The position numbers were made by a program, and so were the translations under genes. Below the pieces are notes generated by a model. The model was not told the origin of the DNA. It did no database searches and was given only the letters and a program-made list of their open reading frames with translations. From contig NC_135143.1 of assembly GCF_051014445.1 (NCBI RefSeq), positions 9,486,001-9,550,000 on the forward strand: 64,000 nt of DNA, given 5' to 3'. This DNA is from Colletes latitarsis. Lineage: Eukaryota > Arthropoda > Insecta > Hymenoptera > Colletidae. This document shows positions 54,601 to 64,000 of this stretch, in pieces (the first letter of the stretch is position 1; every line of letters begins with the position of its first letter).

Positions 54601-55249
54601 TGGATCGAGGTTTTCGTTGTCCTGCGACCACCGTACGACAGAACCAGGATCTCCACATTTTTTATTTCCCCTCGAAATAACAGCCACAGACTCATAGAGT
54701 CGTTCAGGATCGACACGATCGATCGATCTGTACCGAGCAACCGTTGACGAGCAAAGTTTAAGAGTCCTTTGTACTTTCTATTCCTTAGAAAACATCGACA
54801 AAATCAATTACGCGATCGATTATTACAGCTGAAGGTTAAAGGGGTACATCATCCTGATCATCCTGATAAAAATGGGTCGATTCAAGATTTCTTTCCTGAG
54901 ATAATCATTAATTAGAATAAGTAAAACTACCAACAAAAATTAATCGACAAGGTTTTCGCTAGTGTAAATAATTGCCCAAGTTACTGCTACGTAAATTTTC
55001 TCACAAACACTACGGTTGCGTTCGATAGCGTGACCGGTAATAATAGTTGAAAACGATTATAAATAACGACACAGCGACAAACAAGTGCGTGCAGGAATTG
55101 GCGCGAACATCCAGAACATCAGTGTCTCTTAATATTTTTAAAAACGAAACCTGATCTAATTATTAATTCTGAATAATTAAAATTAGAAGAATTTAATAAT
55201 AAATTGCTTGTAAAATTCCGTAAAGGAAAAAATTTGGTTCGCCTATCTT

Positions 55250-55290
55250 TCGTGGCATTGCGTTTGGGGCGCAATGGTTAAGAATCACTG
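55250..55290 (-). mobile_element. hAT-like element end
   Basis: On the minus strand CAGTGATTCTTAACCATTGC then GCCCCAAACGC; a typical hAT MITE end with an adjacent GCGCCCC block. No partner end was found. Confidence 0.45.
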
Positions 55291-56361
55291 ATGTAGGTCA
55301 ATGAAGCTCGCGTCGTGAAATATTCTCGTCCTTGTCCGTTGCAAGGATACACATGAACATCGGAATCGTTGAACAATTCAAGAATGACGTTCATTGAATT
55401 TGTCGACCGCTTGACGTTTCGACGAGTTCTCGTCTAAAGGGGCACAGACGCAACGATTATTGTACGTTCAGTGCAACTGTGTACCGACATCACGTTATTT
55501 TTCCCTCACAGACGTAACGACCTGTTGTTCGATGATTCCTACCAAAAAGTAGTTGAACTAACCTTAAGAAGAAACACTTTCGTATCTATGCTTCTGTTTC
55601 GAGGCTGAAATCATGAAGAGAATCTTTCCAACTGGCCGCCGAGCAGCTCCATACGTTCCACTCTGTCATTCATCAAACCTGCAGTGCGCCAGATTTTATG
55701 GCAGCGTTCTATGTATCCAACACGACCGCAACACTGTACAATAACCCCACATACTTCATAATTCTCGTTGAAACAGTCGTATCAACGACAAGTTAAAATA
55801 AATAATTTATGCATTCAATAACAACCAACGTCACTGATTACACATAGGTTAACAAAAAAAAAAAAAAATTAAAACATCTTCAACGGACGATTTTGTTGGA
55901 ACTGAACTAATTTTAATACGATCTTACATTTTCTTTTAATTACGTTTACCCTGTTGCAAAGATGGATAGAATTTTCTTCTAATTACAACCAAAAGTAAGA
56001 CCAACGCATAGCAATTTATTCGATCAAACAGTCAAATGTTTACGTATTCGTTTGCAAAACGCTATTCTATAGTTGAGATATTTTATATTTAATTAACGTG
56101 CGACGAATCCAAAATTTTTACCCGTCGTCTGATCTATCGTATGAAAAACCGTTACGTCTGTGGCCCCCGATTATAGATCGTCGATTCGGACCGCGAGTTA
56201 CGATTCCATGCGAGAACGACGCTGAAAAGAGGGAAGAAAGAACGGGGATCGCGTCGTGACGCGGGAAGCGCAACAAGATACAAAATAAAAATGCGTGCGT
56301 AACATACACGCATGCGTGGTTCGTGCGTGTCGATATGTTGCGTTGGAGAATAGATATTTAC

Positions 56362-56428
56362 CGGTAAGATTATCGCCGCGTTGCTGCGGCCACCGAAAGG
56401 AAGGCCTTGGCTGCTGCTTGCTGCGCAT
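56362..56428 (-). CDS. tio: Protein tiptop/teashirt, coding exon 1 (start codon)
   Basis: Short first coding exon of 22 codons plus one base. It reads MRSKQQPRPSFRW and continues to GDNLT, then a phase-1 donor CCG|GTAAAT at 56361. Support: the phase matches exon 2 and forms a Gly codon (G|GG) at the junction; the basic M-x-x-K-Q-Q-P-R start resembles the start of TSHZ proteins (MPRRKQQAP, from memory); an in-frame TAG lies nine codons upstream; and the base at -3 of the ATG is G, a favourable context. It lies 44.6 kb from exon 2, so the link rests on phase, splice signals and peptide character, not on a transcript. The alternative is a different first exon outside the window with this peptide a coincidence, which I think is less likely. 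Confidence 0.72.
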
Positions 56429-56493
56429 GTCTCCCGTCCGTTGCGGCGGCTGCTAGCCGCTCGCTTTTCAAACGATCGGAGACCACTACTTAC
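56429..56493 (-). other. tio: 5' UTR part of tio exon 1
   Basis: Sixty-five bases between the predicted acceptor (CTTTCAG ending at 56494) and the ATG at 56428. They contain an in-frame TAG nine codons before the ATG, which fixes that ATG as the first usable one in this frame within the exon. The UTR begins with GTAAGT, so its 5' end is also a potential splice donor. At least one more 5' UTR exon should lie upstream. Confidence 0.55.
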
Positions 56494-56515
56494 CTGAAAG
56501 AGAAAAAGTCAGAAC
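56488..56515 (-). promoter_or_regulatory. Candidate recursive splice site (acceptor fused to donor)
   Basis: On the minus strand a pyrimidine-rich run (ACTTTTTCTCTTTCAG) is followed directly by GTAAGT. This is the ratchet-point consensus known from long Drosophila introns and from vertebrate RS-exons: splicing to the AG recreates a 5' splice site. The GTAAGT starts at 56493, and the next donor is only 132 bases away, after the coding exon. The layout therefore matches an RS-exon that can be kept or removed in a second step. The motif is visible directly; its use is inferred. Confidence 0.6.
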
Positions 56516-57710
56516 GGTCAGAGAAATGTCCTATTCCGACCGCGATCGTCGACGATCGATCCAAGAATTGGTTCGAGCCCCGCCCGCGTCAATCCACCGC
56601 GATTCAACGACATTCGAGAAACTGACATTTTTTCACGTACCATGCATACTAACATTCTAAACAATAGTTATTTAATCGACACGCGACGTGAAGATGCAAC
56701 AAATACGTCAAACGTTTAAATATCATAGTAAACGCGACACCTAATTAGCCCTCGCACCGACGGACTCTGGGTCCATTTTTATCCGAACCTGAATTTTATT
56801 ATTTCACATTCCAGTACAAAGGTTCTGATTCTTGTATTTGTAAATTCTTTAGTAAATAAAAGTAAACATTTAAGTAATAGAATGTTATATTTTAGATTAA
56901 AAAATAAAAGTTATATCTTTTCGATCGATTGAACACGATGAATAAATTGCTACACGTTGGTGTTATAGGTTTTGTTTATTATTCGAATACAATTTTGCTA
57001 ATCTCTATGCTACGGTTCACGCAATGATGTTACGTATTTCTCAGAGATGCTACGAAAACAAACTATTGAACGAAAGATCTTATTATTTTCCTTTAATGAA
57101 AAGAATACATATTCAAGAATATTTTTCAATAATTCAAAGTGTCACTGGTGATGTATGGCGGGTTGCATTATGCTAAGAACAAGGCCGTGTTCTGGCGAAC
57201 AACCCTGGACGGGTTGACGATTTACCAAGACCGACTTACAGAAACAGTGTAATATTTTCGTAATTTACATTAATGTTGCGATCGCGTGCTCGATGGTATT
57301 TTCGAAAATTGTGAAATGTATTAATTGTACGCGTATTTGAATACCATAAACTGATTTTATGTGTCATACATAATAGTATTTGAATAATTTCAAGTTAAAT
57401 ACGAACTATACAACTATCGATGGATTAGGGTGAAGTATGGATGTTATCACACATATAATATTGTCGGGAAAACGATATAGTTTTCTTTTTTTTTTTTGTA
57501 ATTATACTTGTACATTATGCATTTTGTGTCAAAGAATTGTCCAACTAAGAATAATAACAATATGTTTCTTCGATAATACAAGAGAAACGAGACAAATTTA
57601 AAAATAGAATAGTAAAATAAGTATCAGAAATTTAATGTCCCCCATTTGGTAAAAATCGATACTTCAAAATTGATACCCAACATTCTCTAATAGCTCGATT
57701 TTCCGTGAGA

Positions 57711-57730
57711 AAGTCGCCACTTGGCGACTT
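57711..57730. other. Short perfect hairpin AAGTCGCCA-CT-TGGCGACTT
   Basis: Nine-base arms with a two-base centre in AT-rich DNA 1.3 kb upstream of exon 1. No run of T follows that would suggest a terminator, and the role is unknown. Confidence 0.6.
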
Positions 57731-58624
57731 CCCCCGAGGGAAGGTTCTTGGAAGAAAATTCCATATGATTGCGCGTTCTCACAGCGAAAAGTTCCCAAGT
57801 CAACTTTTTCCATTGGGAAATGTATTTTTAAACGACAAAATCAGTCACGCGAACAGCGATTAAAAAATCCATTTTCTTAAATGATACATGAAAAATTTGT
57901 AGATACACGCTACCTTCCAAAAGTATTATAGTCTATGTTTCGTTACATGCATAAGAATTTGATTATTATTTTCAAGAATATAACATTTTTAAAGATCACT
58001 CCTTAAACACAAGTTACCACTGCTAAAACAAAATACACGCATCTCACTTTTGGTTGCTTCATAAATCTGTAAGAAGATATACTAATTTAAAATTCTAATG
58101 ACAGTTAAACATACTTTTCTAATTTATCGCTCCGTTTGTATTAAATATTTTCCAGTATATTGAACTTTATCAGTACATTTAGGAGACGGATTCTCGTTCC
58201 ACGGGAAAACTTTTACGCAAAAATAATTGAATCGTGCATGGTCCTGCTAAAACGAAGTATCAAAAATATTTCGAACCGCGAAGGGTTAGATCAACATACG
58301 AATGCTTGTTCCCAGCAAAAATTTTTCTTTTCCATCGACCGAAACGGGGCCATTCCGAACGTTGCTCTTCCTTTTTACGTCCGGACCGTTCCGACCCGCA
58401 AAAAGATCTCCACCCTCTTGAAAGCGTTTTTCCAAAGGGTGGCTAGAGAATCGTGCATCCACGACCAATTTTCCTCCCCGCTCGTGCGTCTCGATCCCAC
58501 TCTTATCCGGCCGTTAACAGCCGTCCTAACCGACCGTATATCTTTTCAGCGTACGCCCTCGAAAACGGCCGCCTTTGTTTTAGATATTTATGAGGCGTTT
58601 TAATTCGCGCGCCGCGTCACCCGG

Positions 58625-58680
58625 CCGTCGGTGAACGTCGGTGGACGTCGGTCGGTGTCGGCGTCGGCGTCGGCGTCGGG
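58625..58680. repeat. GTCGGTG/GTCGGC tandem repeat
   Basis: GTCGGTGAAC, GTCGGTGGAC and GTCGGTCGGT units grading into (GTCGGC)n, upstream of tio exon 1. Confidence 0.85.
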
Positions 58681-59269
58681 GCGACGGGGGGTCGCAGGGG
58701 ACGCGCGCGGGTCAACCGAACGACGAACGACGAAATGCCGTGAGCGTGCGGTAAGGGGATGGCCGCATTAAAGCGCTACCACCACCGGGGGGATGGGGGA
58801 TGAGGAGGCATAATAGGCATAAGGGTGCTCCGATAAAGCGGCAACCCCGCTCCGTCCCTTTCGTCCCTCTCGTACCACCTTCCAGACGCAAGCCATAAGC
58901 GCAAACAAACTCTCGCTCGTATATCTTGGCTGAATGGTTTCTACGTCGCGCTGTATCGCACCGACGCGACGCGACACGACGCCCTTCCCTTTCGTTTTCC
59001 CTAGCCTTCGGAGCCACCATACCGCCGTTCTCGGGCTCTCTTTTGCACGAGATACTCTCCTTAACCTACATTTCTTGGAAACCTATCGGCGAATCGGTTC
59101 ATTTCCCGAATTCACGCGGAAATATGCTCAGCAACGTTTTACTCGGTGATCCACGAAACGGATACCGCTTATAATAACATGGCGGTTTGTTGTAGAATGT
59201 ATATACCAAGCGAGATAGCAAGACGGGGGACTGCTGGTGCTTTCGTAATTACTATACGATGAATAAAAT

Positions 59270-59337
59270 ATACAATGTTACGAAAATAAGTACCGAAACA
59301 AATTTGACAAGTATTTATCTGGCAGTGAACGCGTTAA
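59270..59337 (+). repeat. Family B fragment upstream of tio exon 1
   Basis: AAATAAGTACCGAAACAAATTT followed after a short deletion by CTGGCAGTGAACGCGTTAA; both blocks occur in the same order in the 34-kb copy, where they are about 100 bp apart. Confidence 0.5.
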
Positions 59338-61029
59338 ATGGCCAACGATCGGTACCGGAAGCGGCCATTTACGCGGTGAGGTTTATTTCAGGAATCGGTC
59401 GCCTATAGATCACACAGTGATACGTAAATACAGCAGTCCATCGATGCAGGTCATAGATAACGCCAAGCTAGGAATTCCAAGGAACGACGGGGATAACTCG
59501 TGGACGTTTGAGCGGACAGATTTGTGGTCATTTAAACGGGCACTACAGTATCAGATCGATCGAGCTCAGCGCGAATTACTAAGAAATGATATTTACGAGT
59601 TCCGTGGCTCGAAGAATGGTACCCGTTGAAACGGACTGATTCCGTAAATCTAGCGTTAAACGTAGATGAGCCATTTATACAGAGCAGGCTTGCCCCGCGG
59701 GCCATAGTTCGGCGAGGCCTGGGCTAGCAGAGAGCTCTGACTGGCAGCAACCGCTCTTACGTTTTACCTCTATCGTCCCGCACCCGGCACACGGCGTCGT
59801 CTCACGACACACCGGAGACGCAGCCGCACTCCCGTTCGTGTTCTTTACGTTGCAGCCGAGTTTAACGGTAACAGTACGTCACTCTGTCAGCCTCTCTTTC
59901 TCCTCGTCTCTCTTTCCGTGGTGGGTACTCTCTCGTCCCTTGGTCTTCGTTTCCTTCGCCTTTATCGTCCCCGTCGCGTCGTTTCGCTCGCGCGTCGTAG
60001 AATTTTCATGCCCGTCCTTGTTCCTCCTGCTCTTTGTTCCCTTTGCCATGCCAAGCTTTCTCGCTCTCTTTGTTTCTCTTTCTCTGTTCCGCTCTCCTTA
60101 ACAGCCTTCACTCTCTAAAAGCCTGGGTGTGATCTATGGCGGGACGTTGCGTCACTCGGGGAACAGATGCAGGGCTCGTATATTACTTGGCCGTATCTAC
60201 CCAGGAAAACGGAGGGGGTGGAGAAGCGGGCGACAGGGGTGCGAAGAGTAACGTTGCCTCGCGCGGGGCGGTCAGAGGAATGGCCGAACGACGCGCGAAT
60301 CGCTCGGCCTTCGCTCCCCGACGTCTTTCAACGTCCAAGATTTACTCGACGGTCCTCTGGTCGCGCCATTTCGTCTGAACGCGGGGACCGGGGAAACGCG
60401 CGTGAACCGTATTAGAGCGCGCGTATCGTTTAAATTCCGCGCGGTACGACGCGAGACGCGCCGGAACAGAGAACGGAACGGATACGTCGAAAAGTGAACG
60501 CGCGCGGGTTCGTGGAAACGCCGGCCAGCTGTCTACGCTCGAACAACCCAGACCGTAGAGAAAGCGTGGGGAAGGGAGGCTCGAAAACGCGCGTCGGCAG
60601 GGTAGACACTTGGAGAATCCCATAAATCAGGTCAGGGTTGGCGACGGGGGTGGCTGCGCGGTGGCGGTTTCCGAGGGAGGTCGAGGGAGCCGAGCGAAGT
60701 TAAGGGGGATAGCTACGACTCGGAGGGATCCGTTAGGTAAAGGTCGACGCACAACAAAACCACGCCGTGAACGAGGACCGACCAAAGAGAACGTTGCGCA
60801 TGCTCGTAAAATGTTTCGCGCCAATTCCATCGGCCGCGATAACCTCTTCTCGTTACCTTCTGGACCGGAAATGCTCAACATTTTTATATAAATAAACGTT
60901 TTAAATAACGAATACGAGATCAGAATATACGAAACAACCGCTTCTTCGATTATATAGGGTGTTAGTTAATTGCAACAACTTAAGGAGAGTGTCTCGTGTA
61001 AAATGGTAAAACGAGAAGCGATGTTTGAC

Positions 61030-61410
61030 AATTTTTTTACAACATAAGGGCTTGATGAAACTTTAACATTTCAAGATACAAATACTTTTTTTTTCGTTAC
61101 GTTTTATCGACTTTGGATGAAATAATAAATGTTATTCCATATGTCGATGGCGTTGATCGGCATGCAGTGTAGTAGAACAAAAAATCAAACGACATTTTGT
61201 TTATAAAATTTGGAGGTGTAGTGTATTATGCTGCGTAGAATTTAAGGTCTGCCTGACTCGAGGACTTTATGCACGAGACAACGGAGGTGTAAAATCCACC
61301 TTTGTGTCATGTCGAGACAGCCGGATTCAATGAGAAGTGGGGTGATGTGGTCGTAGTTACGAACGGCAAAAGAAAACCCAAGACACGAATTCCGTGGATA
61401 TTGCACGCGG
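61030..61410 (-). pseudogene. Non-LTR retrotransposon relic (C-terminal part of reverse transcriptase ORF)
   Basis: The minus strand encodes NSCLGFSFAVRNYDHITPLL, then DMTQRWILHLRCLVHKVLESG. It has the layout of the region after the polymerase domain in Jockey/CR1-type ORF2 proteins (Q-N-S-C...F, H-I-T-P-L-L, R-x-L-H-L, V-x-K-x-L). A further block with LLHCMP...IWNNI, after an in-frame stop, fits the usual ...W-N-S-L-P region. Stops show that it is dead. It may extend to about 60,957, where GGGTGTTAGTTAATTG could be an element end. Confidence 0.5.
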
Positions 61411-61855
61411 GACGAGACAGCTTGGTCAGGCAGAGACAGTATTCGCATAATCAAACAGACAGAGTACAATTGGGAGAGGATGTTTCCTAGAGTCTTAGAT
61501 ATTAGATAAACGTATCTGTAATAGTTAATATTTCGATGCAGATTCAATTCCAGGCAATTTGACAATCAAGGCATAAAAATAGTATAGCCAGTCTATCCGG
61601 TATTTCCTGATTTCATTTTTACATTTTCAAATATACAACCCATGGCTTTAATTTAAATATTTTCGACAACTTTTACCGACAAGTATATTTGGGAGTACTT
61701 AATTTCAAAATAAGTTCCTTTAATTACGTGGTTAAAACAGACGAAAATTTGAATAATATCGCGCGACTTGTTACAACTTAATTGAACCCAAAGGCTATCT
61801 TCTTCACCCCTCAAGAGCTTAGGTACAGGGTTCTCTAATAAGCCTTTACGTATGC

Positions 61856-61975
61856 AGGGTGAGTATCCGCTGGTGACAAATATTTTACAGGGGCGTTTCT
61901 AAAGGTCAAAACAAGATAAAAACGAAAAACGATGAAATTGCGTTCGAGGCTGTGGAAAATTATTATTATGGAAAA
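61856..61975. mobile_element. Diverged end of a family C-like element
   Basis: CAGGGTGAGTATCCGCTGGTGAC then TTCTAAAGGTCAAAACAAGA and AACGAAAAACGATG parallel the family C inverted repeat (CAGGGTGTTCGACC, TTCTAGAGGCCAAAATAAGA) in order and spacing. No partner end was seen within the next kilobase. Confidence 0.4.
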
Positions 61976-64000
61976 ACGTAAAAATACCCTGATCACGTTT
62001 TATATATTAAAAGAAGAATATATTTATTGTACGTATGTATATAATTTTGGTTCCCCGTTCGCCTGGAAAGTTTCGTGAAGATTCGAGCGCCACGGTTCCT
62101 ACGGAGCTTTCGTTCGATCGATCTCGTTGTCGATTCGCCGGTCGAGCGACTAAAAAGTTGAAAAGCTCGTGCGTACAGGTGGATCGATACTCGGGGAAAC
62201 AGGAAGGCGAAAACGGGGAAAGAGCAGTCGAAGAGGAGGCGCGACAGAAAAAGAGGGAGACGTTGAAGAAGCTTCGGAGGGACCCCAGATGGAATCGGTG
62301 CAGTTTGGAATATTGGAAAACGTCGGATCGTGCGAGAAATCGAAGGGGCAGAGGGGCAAGAGAAACCCGGGCAGAGTGCGAGCAGGGCACTATTTATGAC
62401 GCGTACGTGAATTCTTGGAACAACGGGGATACGGCGTGTTCGTGTCACGCCGTTGCCGAAGAAAACGAACGATCGAGGTTCACCGAGGGACTCTGGGGGC
62501 GGCTACGCCGCGGCGGCCCAGGGTGGTATCGTAAAACCGAAGCCGACAGTACTTGGAGCTCTCGTTGTGGTCCAATTTTTCGATCGCGCGAAAGAAAAAA
62601 AACAAATTTCAACGGGTCGACCGTTCCGAGCAAGTTGGTTAAAAGCATTCTTTCTCGTCCGTGCGTAGATTTTCTCTTCCGAAATTTATCGCATTGGCGG
62701 TCCGTGGCCGAAGACTCCAACGCCCAGCGAGACGATGAGATTTTCATAATAATAAACGTTCCGCTATCTTCTCTAATTACTATTCGCAACGTTGCCCTTG
62801 TAACGTAGTTACGCTCTTTAGTTTTATCTAGCATATTACTGGCGAATGGCGGAACTTAGCTATTCGACTGGGATTTTATCAAACTTTTGTAAACGATGGT
62901 TCGGCAAATGGCCGAATATTGGGTCCCCAAGGCAGGCGTTGGAGGCGCGAATTGGACGTGTCTGATCGGAAACGTGTGTCCTTCACGGACGTTAAACGTC
63001 TTCGGGAGATCAAAGCTCCGAGACACGAGGGAAAGAGCCGAGGCTTCGATTGATTCATTGGACGCGCGTGCCTGGTTTCAAATCACCAGAATAGAATCCG
63101 CTGCCTCGGAATGCCAGGCTCACGGCTAATCCATCGAGCGTCTTTATTGCCTCGCGACATTTATAAAACACGGGAGAGACGAGGGCTCCCAGCGATCGCG
63201 CTCATTCTTCACCGATTATAAATCGTCAAGTCTCCCCTAGTTTTTGCCACGTTCCTTCTTTTCTGCTCGCTCCGAGCGACCAACTTGATCACACGCGCGT
63301 CGTTCGATAACGGGCGCGGCCGTAATTTCTTCATTTTTCTGTAGATTCGTTATCGAGACATAAATATTACATAAATTTTCCTCGACGATGGAAACGAGAT
63401 TGTAATATTTTTTTAAGTCTCATGGAACGAGGTTGGACTTCACCGATGTTTCCTAATCATTATTGTACCGCGTCATATTTACGAGCGATTAACGTTTACA
63501 CAGTCAATTGCAAAAGTAAACAAACTTCTTCGGAGTAAAAGAAACTGTTATTGTCGTGAAATATATCTTTCGTTGATATCGTGGCCGAGTTTTATGACGC
63601 TTGGATCAGTGCAAGCTCGGTTACACCACTAAAAGTAAGAATAGTATTTATTTAAACCATCCCGTTTGATCTTGTTTTCGAGTTATAGCGAGTCTTTAAC
63701 GCATCTATGCACCTTCGCAAGAGTTGTTTGAAATAACATCCTTGCATCCGAACGCAAGCTTGAAACTTAAATTAAACGCATATCTGCCGTTTCTTGATTA
63801 GAGAAACTTACCACACGACGTGTCTACAGAATTAGAATACAAGGTCCAACGTCAAATACTGAGTTCTGTTTGTAAATAGCTAGGTGGAATTAGTTCGATT
63901 ACTTGTATCGACCACTGATCGAACGATTAAGAGAAAACAAAGTGTTCTGCTGCCCTAAGAAATTAACTAAAACATTCTTCTTTCTTTGTATTACTCTCAC

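Larger units (their letters stand above)
11776..56361 (-). other. tio intron 1 (about 44.6 kb)
   Basis: Intron from donor GTAAAT at 56361 to acceptor TCTAG at 11776, inferred from matching phases of the flanking exons. It makes up about 70 percent of the window. It alternates CpG-rich blocks (about 13.0-14.4, 18.3-20.2, 22.6-23.5, 24.5-25.3, 26.5-29.3, 31.1-32.1, 33.0-34.0, 35.5-39.3, 44.0-46.7 and 52.5-54.7 kb) with AT-rich stretches that hold most transposon relics. No nested gene with recognisable domains was found on either strand. A long first intron with unique CpG-rich islands is usual for developmental regulators and suggests dispersed enhancers. Confidence 0.7.
50688..56361. other. 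Intron 1 segment next to exon 1
   Basis: 50,860-51,230 is CpG-rich. 51,331-51,640 holds family B fragments. 52,480-53,430 and 54,110-54,750 are CpG-rich without a recognisable product. 53,640-54,100 and 54,840-56,150 are AT-rich and include the hAT-like end. Nothing else is supported. Confidence 0.6.
56494..64000. other. Upstream DNA of tio exon 1 (5' UTR introns, promoter or enhancers)
   Basis: 56,630-58,140 is AT-rich. 58,160-60,890 is CpG-rich with pyrimidine tracts and an unusual density of GCCAT cores. 60,957-61,980 holds retrotransposon and family C relics. 62,030-63,330 is CpG-rich with TCF- and Hox-type words. 63,340-64,000 is AT-rich. A good minus-strand donor, GTG|GTAAGTTT, lies at 63811 and could close a 5' UTR exon. 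No promoter can be assigned with confidence. The 257-aa frame at 62035-62808 lacks any recognisable domain. Confidence 0.5.

Noticed and set aside
56569..56580. B-box-like GGTTCGAGCCC
   Set aside because: No pairing T stem or other tRNA arms around it.
62035..62808. 257-aa plus-strand open frame
   Set aside because: No recognisable domain, mixed basic composition, overlapped by equally long frames on the other strand, and in a CpG-rich block where stop codons are rare by chance.
1..64000. CRISPR arrays, rRNA, bacterial operons or phage-type systems
   Set aside because: No regularly spaced direct repeats with unique spacers, no rRNA segments and no bacterial-type gene packing; the sequence is eukaryotic.

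Overview
This is nuclear DNA of an arthropod, most likely an insect and plausibly a hymenopteran. The basis is a teashirt/tiptop zinc-finger gene with kilobase-scale introns, alternating CpG-rich and AT-rich blocks, many GA/CT microsatellites, and short relics of DNA transposons of types common in hymenopteran genomes. The species cannot be named from the sequence alone. Apart from mobile-element relics, the window holds one convincing protein-coding gene; almost all other open reading frames look like chance or shadow frames.

The gene is the teashirt/tiptop (tio/tsh) transcription factor on the minus strand. Three coding exons join with exactly matching reading-frame phases: a 67-base first coding exon (56428-56362), a 244-base acidic exon (11775-11532) and a 3,862-base last exon (8829-4968) carrying all the zinc fingers. 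The model gives a 1,390-residue protein. Intron 1 is about 44.6 kb and intron 2 about 2.7 kb. The 3' UTR probably runs to about position 2820, where a good poly(A) signal lies. Exon 1 starts directly at a site that fits the recursive-splicing consensus (pyrimidine tract, then CAG, then GTAAGT). It is the most interesting regulatory feature seen.

Layout by position: 1-2820, sequence downstream of the gene with a dispersed repeat and a GA microsatellite; 2820-4967, 3' UTR; 4968-8829, exon 3; 8830-11531, intron 2; 11532-11775, exon 2; 11776-56361, giant intron 1; 56362-56493, exon 1; 56494-64000, upstream DNA that may hold 5' UTR exons, promoter and enhancers. Intron 1 contains transposon relics: a 195-bp TTAA-flanked MITE, a second TTAA-ended family, a 1.56-kb element with 114-bp inverted repeats and internal ~523-bp tandem repeats plus a relative 10 kb away, hAT-like and Tc1-like ends, and a dispersed family carrying CTCF-like motifs. 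It also has several CpG-rich blocks with homeodomain, Grainyhead and other motif cores. These are plausible enhancers of a developmental regulator, but that is inference. No rRNA, tRNA, CRISPR array or bacterial-type operon was seen.
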